Shown: positions 52,519-63,326 of the stretch, piece by piece
How positions within the stretch are numbered: the first letter of the stretch is position 1
How the letters are laid out: each line of letters opens with the position of its first letter
DNA from: Nocardia arthritidis
Lineage (GTDB): Bacteria; Actinomycetota; Actinomycetes; Mycobacteriales; Mycobacteriaceae
Direction: 5' to 3'
NCBI RefSeq assembly: GCF_011801145.1
Contig: NZ_CP046172.1
Location: 8,680,001 to 8,744,000 of the forward strand
DNA: 64,000 nucleotides
The notes under the pieces: model-generated
What the model was told of the DNA's origin: nothing
Databases searched by the model: none
The model's input: the letters and a program-made list of their open reading frames with translations, nothing else
Position numbers and translations under genes: made by a program

Positions 52519-53117
52519 TGCACGGACGATAGCAATTGACCGGCATCCACACCGAATGTCAGGACAAACAACGCCGCGGGGTCCATTTTGGCCGATTGGC
52601 CATAGCTATCCAGGCATTATTCATGAAGCCGGGATGAAAACCCGGCCGCCGCGATCTTGGGCAAACTTTCCGGCAATCGATCAGACAACGGGGCTTGGCA
52701 GCCGCTTCGACAGATCGTCTCCGGAACGGTTACAGCCTACGGTCTCGATCAGTGGGATGAAGGGTTGCCGCAGCGTGATCCTGCTCTCCGGGTGCCGCAC
52801 GCGGTATCGCCATGATCGAACCGATATCGGTTCGCGGCGGGTGGATCGGCGATCACGACGGGCACGAATGCGCCGCGCATCGCGGCGGCCAGCAACCGGC
52901 GGGATGGATGAGGACCGAAACCCGCTGCGGCCCGCCGGAATCCGGCGAACGGCAGTGGGGAACCGGGACCGGTCATCCCCGTGCCCCCTCCCCCAGGGGG
53001 ATAACCGACCGGTCGGTCGCATCATAACGTGATGGACGAGTGTTCGGAAAATCGTCTACGGCGCATCGGGATACGGCGACGCCGTCGCGAAATCGACGGC
53101 GCCGCCGGATAAAACGA
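52519..53117. other. Intergenic region with a palindrome
   Basis: Upstream region of the peptide transporter. No supported ORF. Contains a CCCCC/GGGGG hairpin (about 52989-53000) and the palindrome at 53004-53017. Confidence 0.4.
53004..53017. promoter_or_regulatory. Perfect 14-bp palindrome, TetR-like site
   Basis: ACCGACCGGTCGGT at 53004-53017 is a perfect palindrome of the ACCGACCGGT type seen in actinobacterial TetR operators. There is no TetR gene next to it; the regulator would have to be elsewhere. Confidence 0.4.
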
Positions 53118-53296
53118 TCAACGCGCGGGCGCACCGACGAACGGCAGGACCGTCTCGCAGGTCACCGGCTCGGCATGCGCCGGGTCCTGGCCCGCGCTGT
53201 CCGGCACGGGCGCGACCGCGCCGAGCGCGGGGCCGAGCGGACCGGCGCCATAGGTGGTGCTGAAAACGCAGTAGCCCGCCTTCGCCAGGACCGCGA
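53118..53296 (-). pseudogene. Remnant of a secreted lipase, 5' end and middle missing
   Basis: Minus strand reads LIAVLAKAGYCVFSTTYGAG and PLGPALGAVAPVPDSAGQ, typical of the first third of actinobacterial lipases (after the oxyanion loop), then abruptly DPAHAEPVTCETVLPFVGAP with TGA at 53120-53118, typical of a C-terminal end. The middle with the Ser-Asp-His triad is absent and there is no start codon or signal peptide. It directly abuts the ppx stop codon. Probably the product of two deletions. Confidence 0.5.
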
Positions 53297-54244
53297 TCAG
53301 GCGATGGAGAGCGCGATGCCGTCCAGGATGTCGTGCTCGCTCACGATCAATTCAGAAATGCCCGCGCGGCGGGCCAATTCGGCGGCCAGCACCTCGGTGA
53401 TCACCGCGCCGCCGCCGATCACATCCACCCGGCCGGGATGCATCGGGCCGAGTGCCGCGCGTTCGTCGTGGTTCATGGCGATCAACCGATCGCACACCCC
53501 GGATAGCTCGTTCAGGCTCAGACGCGTGAGATGCACTCGCTCCGAATCGTATTCGGGTAGGTCGAGCGCGACGGCCGCCAGCGTCGTCATGGTGCCCGCG
53601 ACACCCACCCAGGTGCGCGCGCCGTCGACCGGCACCTTCGCGAACGCCTCGGCCAACCGCAGCGCCGCGAAATCCCGTGCGGCCGCGACCTGTTCGGCGG
53701 TGGGCGGATTGCCGGGCAGGCAGCGCTCGGTGATCCGGACACAGCCGATATCGGCGGAGAACGCCGCACGCACACCGGATTCGTCACCGAAGACCAGTTC
53801 GGTGGAACCGCCGCCGAGATCGACGACGACGAAAGGCCCGTCGTCGCCGGATAATTCGCCGATCGCACCGGTGAACGACAGCCGCGCCTCCTCGTTACCG
53901 GAGATCACCTCGGCCTCCGCGCCCGGCACGACGGCGCCGAGTTCGGCGCGGGCCATGGCGAAGAAGTCATCGCGATTCGACGCATCCCTGGTGGCCGAGG
54001 TCGCGACCATGCGCACCCGCCGCACCTCGGCCTTGCGCATCAGATCGACGTAGTCGGCGAGCGCGGCCCTGGTGCGCTCGATGGCCTCCGGCGCGAGCGA
54101 ACCGGTGGCGTCGACGCCCTGGCCGAGCCGCACGATGCGCATCTCCCGATGCACGTCGACCAGCCTTCCGTCGGGGCGGACGTCGGCGATGAGCAGGCGG
54201 ATGGAATTGGTGCCGCAATCGACGGCCGCTACCCGATCATTCAT
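53297..54244 (-). CDS. ppx: Ppx/GppA-family exopolyphosphatase
   Basis: 315 residues from ATG 54244. ASKHA fold: AAVDCGTNSIRLLIADV, VVVDLGGGSTELVFG and VGVAGTMTTLAAV, with Glu in FGDESG and the phosphate loop residues complete. It hydrolyses polyphosphate or pppGpp. Overlaps the DUF501 gene by 8 bases. The same order (eno, ftsB-like, DUF501, ppx) is found in M. tuberculosis (Rv1023-Rv1026). Confidence 0.92.
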   Translation of the reverse strand: MNDRVAAVDCGTNSIRLLIADVRPDGRLVDVHREMRIVRLGQGVDATGSLAPEAIERTRAALADYVDLMRKAEVRRVRMVATSATRDASNRDDFFAMARAELGAVVPGAEAEVISGNEEARLSFTGAIGELSGDDGPFVVVDLGGGSTELVFGDESGVRAAFSADIGCVRITERCLPGNPPTAEQVAAARDFAALRLAEAFAKVPVDGARTWVGVAGTMTTLAAVALDLPEYDSERVHLTRLSLNELSGVCDRLIAMNHDERAALGPMHPGRVDVIGGGAVITEVLAAELARRAGISELIVSEHDILDGIALSIA

Positions 54245-54764
54245 TCGGCGCTCCTCGTAGGTCGGCGTACTTCGGCCAGTCCGCCGGAATCGCGGTGCCG
54301 CGCAATCCATTATCGGCCGCCAGTGCCACCGACTCGTCACCGAGCGGATTCACCCCCGGGCCCTTCGCCAGCGAATGCGCGATGAGCACGTGCAGGCATT
54401 TGACCCGCTCCGGCATCCCGCCGCCGGTGAAATCCGTTCCGAGCGATTCGATTTCGTCTCGTTCGGCGAGATAGCTCTCGTGCGCGGCGCGGTAGGCCGC
54501 GGCCAATTCCGGGTCCGCCGTGAGGCGTTCGGTCATCTCCCGCATCACCCCCGCCGACTCCTGCCTGCTCGCCTCGGCGGTGAGCCGCGGATCGGTCAGA
54601 TAGAACAGGGTGGGAAAGGGGGTGCCGTCCGGCAACCTCGGCGCCGTCTTCACCACCGCGGGCACACCGTCGGGCGTGCGGTAGGCCACGGCGAGCACAC
54701 CGCGCGGAGCCCGGCCCAATTGCTCGGCGATGATCTCGAGATCGCGGTCGGTGGGTGCGGTCAC
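54237..54764 (-). CDS. DUF501 protein
   Basis: 175 residues from GTG 54764, overlapping the ftsB-like stop (GTGA). LEIIAEQLGRAPRGVLAVAY, PTLFYLTDPRLTAEASRQES and MPERVKCLHVLIAHSLAKGP are DUF501 signatures. Conserved with the cell-division-associated block in Actinobacteria; function unknown. VKCLH may be a metal or catalytic site. Confidence 0.9.
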   Translation of the reverse strand: MTAPTDRDLEIIAEQLGRAPRGVLAVAYRTPDGVPAVVKTAPRLPDGTPFPTLFYLTDPRLTAEASRQESAGVMREMTERLTADPELAAAYRAAHESYLAERDEIESLGTDFTGGGMPERVKCLHVLIAHSLAKGPGVNPLGDESVALAADNGLRGTAIPADWPKYADLRGAPNE

Positions 54765-55375
54765 CTGGGTCCTTCCGGTGCTGGTCCGGGCGGCGACGCG
54801 GCCGCAGGGGTTTGCTGGGGTTGGGAGATGGTGCGCCACAGGTCCGTGTACCAGGGATCCGGCGCCTTCGGCGGGCCGGTCACCGGTGACGGGCTCGGCG
54901 CCTCGATACCGGGCACCTGCACCAGATACGGCGTCTCGCCCGGCATCACCAGCCGCAGCCGGTCCCGCGCCTGTGCCTTCAAATAGGCCGGATCCTGTTG
55001 CTGCGCACGGCGATCGCGCAACCGCGCCAGATCGGCCTCGAGCTCGACGCGCTGCTGCTGCAGCTGCTTGGCCTCGGACCGCTGCGCGAAATAGGTGCGC
55101 ATCGGCACCGCGAGGGTGAGCGCGAGTGCACACACCACGATCGCCAGGATGATCGCCTTACCGGTGGACAGCCCGAGGAACTTGCGCTCGTGCCGCTCCG
55201 AATCACGATGCGCCGCACGGGATTCGAACTTCTGCTGCTCGGCCTTCTTCTCCGCGCGGGTGGTCCGCTTCGCGGCGGGCCGCGCCGCCGTCTCGTGCCC
55301 GGCGCGCGGGCGGGGAGTTCGCGACGTGCGCCGGTCCCCACGTCCGGACGGACCGGCGCCACGTCGCTCACTCAT
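54761..55375 (-). CDS. ftsB: FtsB/DivIC-like septum formation initiator
   Basis: 204 residues. A basic cytoplasmic N-terminus of about 70 residues, one membrane helix (AIILAIVVCALALTLAVPMR), a coiled coil (SEAKQLQQQRVELEADLARL) and LRLVMPGETPYLVQVPG with a Pro-rich tail. Matches actinobacterial septum formation initiator proteins that act in the divisome with FtsL/FtsQ. Confidence 0.88.
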   Translation of the reverse strand: MSERRGAGPSGRGDRRTSRTPRPRAGHETAARPAAKRTTRAEKKAEQQKFESRAAHRDSERHERKFLGLSTGKAIILAIVVCALALTLAVPMRTYFAQRSEAKQLQQQRVELEADLARLRDRRAQQQDPAYLKAQARDRLRLVMPGETPYLVQVPGIEAPSPSPVTGPPKAPDPWYTDLWRTISQPQQTPAAASPPGPAPEGPR

Positions 55376-55407
55376 CTGAACCGCCTATCGGGTCACACTT
55401 TCGGTGG

Positions 55408-56781
<1,374 letters not shown>

Positions 56782-56835
56782 TCAGGCTCAGAGGCGGTAG
56801 CGACGCGTAACCACACGGGGCCCGCGAACGCCGGA

Positions 56836-57612
56836 TCAGGATCGGCGACCCACGCTGTAGGCGGCGGCCCGCTTGCGGACGTCGAGCATGTAGGAGTTGG
56901 ACTGGTTGTAGGCCCACAGCGCCTTCTGCCAACCCTCCGCCGAGGTGAGATCGCCGCCGCTGGCGCACAGGTAGCGGGCCGCGGTGAGGGCGGCGTCATC
57001 GATATTGTCCGGGTCGGCGACACCGTCGCCGTTGGCGTCGACACCCCAGCGCTGCCAGGTTTCCTGGATGAACTGGAACGGTCCCATCGCCCTGGCGTAC
57101 ACCTCGTGCCCCGCCTTCGCGGTGGCCTCGTTGTCGAGAACCTTTGCCACACCCGGAGATCCGTCCAGCAGCGGACCGCGGATGGGCGGATCCACCTTGC
57201 CGTCGGGGCCGATCCGGGAACCGCCGTGGCTGCCGTGCTGCGTCTCCACCCTGGCGATGCCGGCCAGCGTCGTCCACGCGATACCGCATCCGGGACGGGA
57301 CTGGGCCAGCACCGCGGCGGCGTAACCGTATGCCTCCAGCGCGAGTACCGGAATGCCGAGCGCGCTCGCCTGCTGCTGGGCCCACGCCTCCAACTGGACC
57401 GCGGTTCGGCCCGGGCCGTTGACGTCGATCGGCGGTAGCGGGGTGCCGGGGCCGGGCGGAATGGTGTCCGGTATCGGCGGCAAACTCGGCCCGAAGGTGC
57501 CGCTGCCGCCACCGCAGGCGGCGATGAGGAGCACCAGCACCAGGGAGGTGATCAGACCGGCTCCGCGCAACAGTCCCCCACCGATCTTCGTCAATCGCAC
57601 CTCATCCATCAT
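56836..57612 (-). CDS. lpqU: LpqU-like lytic transglycosylase lipoprotein
   Basis: 258 residues from ATG 57612 or 57609. Lipobox LIAAC (near residue 33), Pro-rich linker, then an SLT-like domain: catalytic Glu in TTLAGIARVETQHGSHGGSR, AMGPFQFIQETWQRWGVD, and ALTAARYLCASGGDLTSAEG, WAYNQSNSYMLDVRKRAAAY. Cuts peptidoglycan at MurNAc-GlcNAc linkages. Upstream of eno as in M. tuberculosis (Rv1022). Confidence 0.9.
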   Translation of the reverse strand: MMDEVRLTKIGGGLLRGAGLITSLVLVLLIAACGGGSGTFGPSLPPIPDTIPPGPGTPLPPIDVNGPGRTAVQLEAWAQQQASALGIPVLALEAYGYAAAVLAQSRPGCGIAWTTLAGIARVETQHGSHGGSRIGPDGKVDPPIRGPLLDGSPGVAKVLDNEATAKAGHEVYARAMGPFQFIQETWQRWGVDANGDGVADPDNIDDAALTAARYLCASGGDLTSAEGWQKALWAYNQSNSYMLDVRKRAAAYSVGRRS

Positions 57613-57708
57613 CCAGATGCGGCCTACCGGGAACTTGCGATCGACCGTGTCCTCGCCCCTAATCCGGTCAAGTGGGCTGACGCACCGGCGTCCGTGAGAT
57701 ATCGATCA

Positions 57709-59505
57709 CTAGCCCAGCAGTTCCAGCGTCGCCCGATGGGTGGCCGCCGCCAACACCGCGGTGGTGTCGCCCGCCTCGACGATCCGGCCGTCGTCCAGCA
57801 CGACCACCCGCTGACAGTGCCTGGCGACCAACGACATGTCGTGGCTGATCACCACCAGCGCCGTGCCGCGCTCGGCGCGGATCCGGTCCAGCAGCGCCAT
57901 GATCGCGTTCGCCGTCGCGCCGTCGAGCGCCGAGGTGATCTCATCGCAGATGAGCACCGCGGGTTCGGCGGCAAGCGCCCGCGCCAGCGAAATCCGCTGC
58001 CGCTGCCCGCCGGACAGCTCACCGGGATATCTGTCGGCGAATTCCGGACCGAGCTCCACCGAACCGAGCAGTTCGGCGATGTGCCGCGCCAGCTGCCGTC
58101 TCGGCACCTTGCCGATCCGGCGCAGCGGGCGCCCGAGCGTCTGCGCGACCGTCCTGCGCGGGTTCAACGCCGAAAGCGGATTCTGGGTGACCAGCTGAAT
58201 TCCATTGCCGCCGTAGGGTCTACGGCTGCCTGTGCCGATCGGGAAGGATGCGCCGCGCAACTCGAGCGTTCCGGCCGCCGACCGATGCAGCCCGGCGAGT
58301 ACCCGCGCGAGCGTCGTCTTTCCCGCACCCGACGCGCCGACGACGGCGAGCGCCGAGCCCTCGGACAGGTCGAAGGCGATGTCGGCGAGGACCGGTCGGC
58401 CGCCGAATTCTGCGCTGATTCCGTTGGTGCGCAAGATGTTTGCCGCGACAACGCGCTTGGCGTTATCACATTCGGCGTGCCCCGGGGTGCTGCCCGAACC
58501 CACGTGAGGTTCCTGGACCAAGGTGGCCGACGAGACCTTGGACGATGAAGCATCTTCCTTGGCAAGACAATTCGCCGTCTTCCCAGCGACAGCCCGGTCT
58601 GCACCCCCGCCCTGCGACCGCGCGTCGACCGGAGCCATCGCGTCGTTCCGGGCATCCGGTTCGGTCGATGCCGAACCACCGATGGCGACCTCCGCAGTGG
58701 CAGCACCGGCGGACGAATCCGATAGCGGCGGAACACCGATCGAATCGGCCCCGACCGCCTCGAAGTTCGACGGAATGCGGGCAACCGGAGCGGCGAGGTG
58801 GATGACGTCGGTGGCGATGGCGTCGATGGCCGCGGTGTCGTGGCCGGAGAGCAGGATGGTGGTGGCTCGTTCGGTGGCGATTTCGGTGAGCAGGCGGGCG
58901 ATTTCGGTGCGGAGGGCACCGTGTAGACCGGCCAGTGGTTCGTCGAGGATCAGGACAGGAGTTTTGCGGATCAGGGCGCGGGCTAGGGCGACTCGGCGCT
59001 GTTGGCCGCCGGAGAGTTCGGCGGGGCGGCGGCGCAGGTGTTCAGCGGAGAGACCGACCAATTCCAATGTCTCGAACAGACTTTCGCGCGATGGATGCGC
59101 GGCTACCTCGGCGAGTAGGCGGTGCACCCGCATGAGCGGGTTGAGCGCGGAGCCGGGATCCTGGCCGACATAGGCGATGTTGTCGCGGCGAAAGCGTTGC
59201 AGCGCAGCGGGATTCAATGCGAAGACATCGTGACCGAGCACGGTTGCCGAGCCGGTTCGGGTGGCACTGCCCGGCAACTGTCCGAGGAGTGCGCGCATGA
59301 GCGTGGTCTTGCCGGAACCGGACGGTCCGGTCAGTGCGGTGACGGTGCCCGCTCGCAGTCGGAAAGTCTGCGGCTCCAGCAGTTCCCGCCCTTCCGGACA
59401 GCGCACCGCCAGCCCGTCCACCAGCACCGATTCGCGGGTATAGGTTGGGCCACACGATATTTCGCCGCGTGAGACCGGCACGGCATCGATCGCTATTTCA
59501 CCCAT
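57709..59505 (-). CDS. ABC transporter, fused double ATP-binding protein (DppDF type)
   Basis: 598 residues from ATG 59505 (GGGAGCG upstream). Two complete nucleotide-binding domains: domain 1 with GPSGSGKTTL, AELSGGQQRRVALARAL and LILDEPLAG; domain 2 (about 370-598) with GASGAGKTTLARVLAG, LSGGQRQRISLARALAAEPA and LICDEITSALDG. A 100-residue low-complexity linker joins them. This fusion is typical of peptide/nickel/siderophore importers. It lies last in the operon starting at 63065. Confidence 0.92.
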   Translation of the reverse strand: MGEIAIDAVPVSRGEISCGPTYTRESVLVDGLAVRCPEGRELLEPQTFRLRAGTVTALTGPSGSGKTTLMRALLGQLPGSATRTGSATVLGHDVFALNPAALQRFRRDNIAYVGQDPGSALNPLMRVHRLLAEVAAHPSRESLFETLELVGLSAEHLRRRPAELSGGQQRRVALARALIRKTPVLILDEPLAGLHGALRTEIARLLTEIATERATTILLSGHDTAAIDAIATDVIHLAAPVARIPSNFEAVGADSIGVPPLSDSSAGAATAEVAIGGSASTEPDARNDAMAPVDARSQGGGADRAVAGKTANCLAKEDASSSKVSSATLVQEPHVGSGSTPGHAECDNAKRVVAANILRTNGISAEFGGRPVLADIAFDLSEGSALAVVGASGAGKTTLARVLAGLHRSAAGTLELRGASFPIGTGSRRPYGGNGIQLVTQNPLSALNPRRTVAQTLGRPLRRIGKVPRRQLARHIAELLGSVELGPEFADRYPGELSGGQRQRISLARALAAEPAVLICDEITSALDGATANAIMALLDRIRAERGTALVVISHDMSLVARHCQRVVVLDDGRIVEAGDTTAVLAAATHRATLELLG

Positions 59506-59652
59506 ATTCGCTCCCTCGATGCTGGCGACCGTTCTCGGCACGCCGGATTTCGGCAGAGGTGCTGTTTCGCGTCGGCCTACGCGGACAATATCCGGCGATT
59601 TCCGCGGTTACGGGCCGATAATCGGGCGATATTGTCCGCTGAGGCCGGGCGT

Positions 59653-60555
59653 TCACCGCTCCCTCCCGAATGCGGATACCGCCAGGTTCACGCTCACCGC
59701 GACGATCGCGATCGCAAGGCTGGGTGCGAGCACCGCCCACGGGTTGAGCAGCATGCCGGAGGCGTTGTCGCGCACCATGACCGCCCAATTCGTCGCGCCG
59801 AGCGTTGTGGGCAGTTGCAGGAACGACGCGGTGCTCACCAGGTAGACGGCCTCGACGAAACGCAGGCCGAGCTGCGCGGCGAATACCTCGCGCAGATTCG
59901 GGATCACCTCGCGGAACACCAAGTGCGGCAATCGTTCCCCGCCGGCCTGCGCACTCTCGACGTATCCGCTCGCCGCGACCCCGGCCGCTGCCGCAGCGAA
60001 AACCCTTGCGCAGTACGGAATGCCGAACAGCAGCGCGACCACGACGAGCCCGTAGACTCCGGCATCCGGCCACGACGTCAGCACCAGCAGAATTCCGAGC
60101 ACCACCGGAAGCAGAATGACGAAATCGGTCGCCGTCTCGATCCACCCGCCGACCCGCGGCCGCAATGCCGCGACCGCACCGAGTACGCAGGACAATCCGG
60201 TGACCAGCACCGCGATCACCGCCGCGAGCAGCAGCAGACCCCATCCGCCGTACAGCAACTGGCTGAGCACATCATGTCCGAGCCGATCGGTGCCGAGCGG
60301 CGCGCCACCGCCGGGCGGTCCGAACGGAATCCCGATCGGCGCCTGCGCCGCATGCGGAGCCATTGTCGGCCCGATCAACGCCAGCACCGTCACCACTGCG
60401 GCGGGCAGCACGGTCAACCATCGAAACCACCGCGTGCCAGCGCGTTTCACCGCACCACCGGTGCGCCCGACGGCATCATCGACCGCCCCGGTCGGCTCGA
60501 CATCAGCGAATCCCGCTGCCCGCCAACCGGATCGGATGTCCCTGTCGTCATTCAT
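59653..60555 (-). CDS. ABC transporter permease (DppC type)
   Basis: 300 residues. N-terminal cytoplasmic extension, then six membrane helices. Dpp-C signature: PFGPPGGGAPLGTDRLGHDV, LGAVAALRPRVGGWIETATD, and the EAA loop GYVESAQAGGERLPHLVFRE with PNL. Second permease of the importer. Confidence 0.9.
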   Translation of the reverse strand: MNDDRDIRSGWRAAGFADVEPTGAVDDAVGRTGGAVKRAGTRWFRWLTVLPAAVVTVLALIGPTMAPHAAQAPIGIPFGPPGGGAPLGTDRLGHDVLSQLLYGGWGLLLLAAVIAVLVTGLSCVLGAVAALRPRVGGWIETATDFVILLPVVLGILLVLTSWPDAGVYGLVVVALLFGIPYCARVFAAAAAGVAASGYVESAQAGGERLPHLVFREVIPNLREVFAAQLGLRFVEAVYLVSTASFLQLPTTLGATNWAVMVRDNASGMLLNPWAVLAPSLAIAIVAVSVNLAVSAFGRER

Positions 60556-60621
60556 CCGCTACCCGGCTCCATCGGCTGGTGATTCGCCGCCCGGCCAGCC
60601 ACCGATTTCCGTGCGTAATTC

Positions 60622-61551
60622 TCATCGACTCCCCCGCAATGACCAGGCCCGGACCGCGTCGGCGAGCGCGAGCATGCACATGATCACCGTGCCGGACAGC
60701 GCGACGACCGCCGCGATTACCGAGACGTCCCGGTCGGCGACCGAACCGGCGAGCACGGCCCCGAGTCCGGGATAGTTGAAGATCGTTTCGACGACGAGCG
60801 ATCCGCCGAGCACCATGCCGACGGTGGTCGCGAAACTCGCGACGATCGTCGGCAGCGCGAACGGCAGCAGATGCCGCAGAAGTACCGTACGCGTCGAAAG
60901 CCCGTCCAGCACAGCGCTTTCCACGTGTGGAGCGCGAGCGGCGTCGGCGATGGCGGCGCGGACGACCCTGGTGTTCCAGCCGATCTGCGGCAGTGCCAGC
61001 GCCAGCACCGGCAGCACGGCCATATCCGCCCCGGCCGGGAATCCGGAGCGTCCGGTGATGGTCACCGCGGGCAGCCAGCCGAGGCCGAGCGCGAATACGA
61101 GGATCAGCAGTGTCGCGACGACGAATTCGGGCACCGCCACCGCCATCGTCGTCGCGGGTTGCAGCACCCGGGTGAGCACGGAACCGCCGCGCATCGCCCA
61201 CCAGGAGCCGAGCGCCAGCGAGATGACGACGGTGAGCAGGATGGCCAGCCCGCCGAGCAGCAGCGTCGGCGGGAATTTGTCCGCGAGCAACTGATTGATC
61301 GGCATACCGCGCGCGGTGCGCCCGAAATCGCCGGTGGCGACGCCGGTGATCCAGTTCCAGAACCGCTGCGGCAGCGGCCGATCCAAACCCAGCTCGTGCC
61401 GCTTCGCCGCCAACTGTTCCGGCGTGGCATCGCGGCCGAGCACGGCGCGGGCGGTATTGCCCGGCAGCAGCTCGACGGCCACGAAAACCGTTGCCAGCAG
61501 CGCGATCAGCAGGCCGATGCGCCGAATCAGGAGCCGTGCGACGGTGCCCAC
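60622..61551 (-). CDS. ABC transporter permease (DppB type)
   Basis: 309 residues from GTG 61551, sharing one base with the stop of the substrate-binding protein (TAGTG). ARLLIRRIGLLIALLATVFV, VLGRDATPEQLAAKRHELGL, DRPLPQRFWNWITGVATGDF and the EAA loop AIADAARAPHVESAVLDGLS are DppB signatures. Six membrane helices. Confidence 0.92.
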   Translation of the reverse strand: MGTVARLLIRRIGLLIALLATVFVAVELLPGNTARAVLGRDATPEQLAAKRHELGLDRPLPQRFWNWITGVATGDFGRTARGMPINQLLADKFPPTLLLGGLAILLTVVISLALGSWWAMRGGSVLTRVLQPATTMAVAVPEFVVATLLILVFALGLGWLPAVTITGRSGFPAGADMAVLPVLALALPQIGWNTRVVRAAIADAARAPHVESAVLDGLSTRTVLLRHLLPFALPTIVASFATTVGMVLGGSLVVETIFNYPGLGAVLAGSVADRDVSVIAAVVALSGTVIMCMLALADAVRAWSLRGSR

Positions 61552-63065
61552 TACGCCAACCAGGCCCGTTCCAACTGCACCCTGGCGAAGCCGCCGAGGG
61601 TCGGCAGGTCACGCACTCGGGAGGTCGCGATATCGACGCCGTCGGCCATACCCCAGACGAGGTAGCCGCCGCGCTCGTACTGGATCCGCTGCACGTCCCG
61701 GCAGGCCTGGGTGTAGTCCGAATCGCTGCGCGCCGAAAGCGCTTTGGCGGTGGCCGCATCGAATTCGGCGTCCTTGAAAGCGGTTTCGTTGCGGTTGGAC
61801 GCGCTCGACATGAGGTTGTTCGCGTAGAACAGCGTGGAATCGTTGGTGCCCCAGGACACCGTGTACATCGGCGCCTTCAACCAGGTCTGGTCGTAGAAGA
61901 CATTGGACTCCTGAGTGAGGACATCGAGCCGAAGTCCGATATCGGCCAGCTGGCTCGCGATCACCTTCGCCGATTCGACCTCGCCGGGCGCCTCGGCCTT
62001 GGTGTACAGCTGGTAGGTGCGCCCGGTGTCGAAATTCGCCTCGCGCAGCAGGCTTTTCGCGCGATCGGTATCGCGGGTGCGCTGCGCGATGGACTTGTCG
62101 TACATCGGATCGCCGGTGCCGAGAATGTCGTTGGCAATCTGCCCGTAGCCCGAATGCACCTGGGAGACCAGCGCGTTCCGGTCCACGCCCAGTCGCACCG
62201 CGGTGCGCACTCTGGCATCGGCGAACGGCCCGTCCGCCGCACGCATGGCCAGTCCGAGCATGGTGTCGTCCGAACGCCGCACCACCCGCAGGTCACCGCG
62301 TCCGGCGGCGCTGCGGCCCGCGATCGCGCCGACGTTGGATGCCAGGTCGATCTGGCCGGCGAGTACCGCATTGCCCAGTGCGGTAACGCTTTCGAACATG
62401 GTGACCTCGATGGCGTCCAGCAGCGGCGCCGGGCCGTGCCAGTGCTCGTTGCGCACCAGCCTGGCATTGCCGCTCTGATACGACTCGAGCCGGAACGGTC
62501 CGGTGCCAACGGCTTTCGTGAAATCGGCGGTGTCCTTCTTGACGGTGAACGTCATCAGCCGGACCAGCAGCGGCAGTTGGGTGTTCGGCTCGGGCACGGT
62601 GAGCACCACCCGGTTGGGACCGTCGGCGACGATATCGTCAACGGCCACTGGCATTTTCGAGGCGCCGCCGACGGTGCGCAGCCTGCGCAGCGACCATACG
62701 ACATCGTCGGAGGTGACCGGCGCGCCGTCGTGGAAGGTGGCGCCGCCGGCCAGGGTGAAGGTCCAGCGGCGGCGCTCCGGATCCGGCTCCCAGCTGCTGG
62801 CCAGCCGTGCGGCGACATTCGGGTTACCGCCGGGGACGGTGAGCGCGTCGTAAACCAGTGAGGTGATGAGGAAGTCGCTGTCGTTGCTGAGGTTGGCGTG
62901 CGGATCGCGCTCGATCCGGGCCGCGGTGCCGAGCGCGCCGACCCGCAGTGTCCCGCCGCGCCGCGCCGGACCCGGCGTTTCCGCCCCGTTCGAGCATGCG
63001 GCGAGCGCCAGGACCGCCCCCATGCCGAGGCTCGACCGGATCAGCTGCCGCCGACTGAAACCCAT
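61551..63065 (-). CDS. Extracellular solute-binding protein, family 5 (lipoprotein)
   Basis: 504 residues. Twin-arginine-like lipoprotein signal (FSRRQLIRSSLGMGAVLALA then AC; lipobox LAAC). SBP family 5 features: ITSLVYDALTVPGG, LASSWEPDPERRRWTFTLAG, FHDGAPVTSDDVVWSLRRL, and VRLGVDRNALV. The gene begins 51 bases downstream of an IdeR-like iron box at 63116-63134, so the importer is probably iron-repressed and carries a siderophore, opine or peptide-type metallophore. Confidence 0.92.
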   Translation of the reverse strand: MGFSRRQLIRSSLGMGAVLALAACSNGAETPGPARRGGTLRVGALGTAARIERDPHANLSNDSDFLITSLVYDALTVPGGNPNVAARLASSWEPDPERRRWTFTLAGGATFHDGAPVTSDDVVWSLRRLRTVGGASKMPVAVDDIVADGPNRVVLTVPEPNTQLPLLVRLMTFTVKKDTADFTKAVGTGPFRLESYQSGNARLVRNEHWHGPAPLLDAIEVTMFESVTALGNAVLAGQIDLASNVGAIAGRSAAGRGDLRVVRRSDDTMLGLAMRAADGPFADARVRTAVRLGVDRNALVSQVHSGYGQIANDILGTGDPMYDKSIAQRTRDTDRAKSLLREANFDTGRTYQLYTKAEAPGEVESAKVIASQLADIGLRLDVLTQESNVFYDQTWLKAPMYTVSWGTNDSTLFYANNLMSSASNRNETAFKDAEFDAATAKALSARSDSDYTQACRDVQRIQYERGGYLVWGMADGVDIATSRVRDLPTLGGFARVQLERAWLA

Positions 63066-63115
63066 TGCGCTGCCTACCTCCTGGACGACCGATCGCCCAC
63101 GCCCGCCTACCTGAA

Positions 63116-63134
63116 TCAGGAAAGGCTAGCCTAA
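63116..63134 (-). promoter_or_regulatory. IdeR/DtxR iron box before the ABC importer
   Basis: TCAGGAAAGGCTAGCCTAA (plus strand) matches the TTAGGTTAGSCTAACCTAA consensus at 15 of 19 positions. It lies 51 bases before the start of the solute-binding protein on the minus strand. Confidence 0.65.
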
Positions 63135-63229
63135 TGAGGCAGGTTTTCTCCACGCCTAGAGTTTCGGCAAACATTCAGCACTGAACCCGGTCCGCGATCA
63201 TGCGTTTCGGCTATTTCTGGGCGACTCGC

Positions 63230-63248
63230 TTAGGCAAGCCTTGCTTAA
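63230..63248 (+). promoter_or_regulatory. IdeR/DtxR iron box before the oxygenase
   Basis: TTAGGCAAGCCTTGCTTAA matches the IdeR consensus at 14 of 19 positions. It lies 79 bases before the GTG of the divergent oxygenase gene. Confidence 0.65.
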
Positions 63249-63326
63249 CTCGCCGCGACCGGCTAGCTTCGCAGATCGAGTCTTCACGCCACTTCTCCAC
63301 CCCCGCTGCGAAGAAGGGACTTTTCG

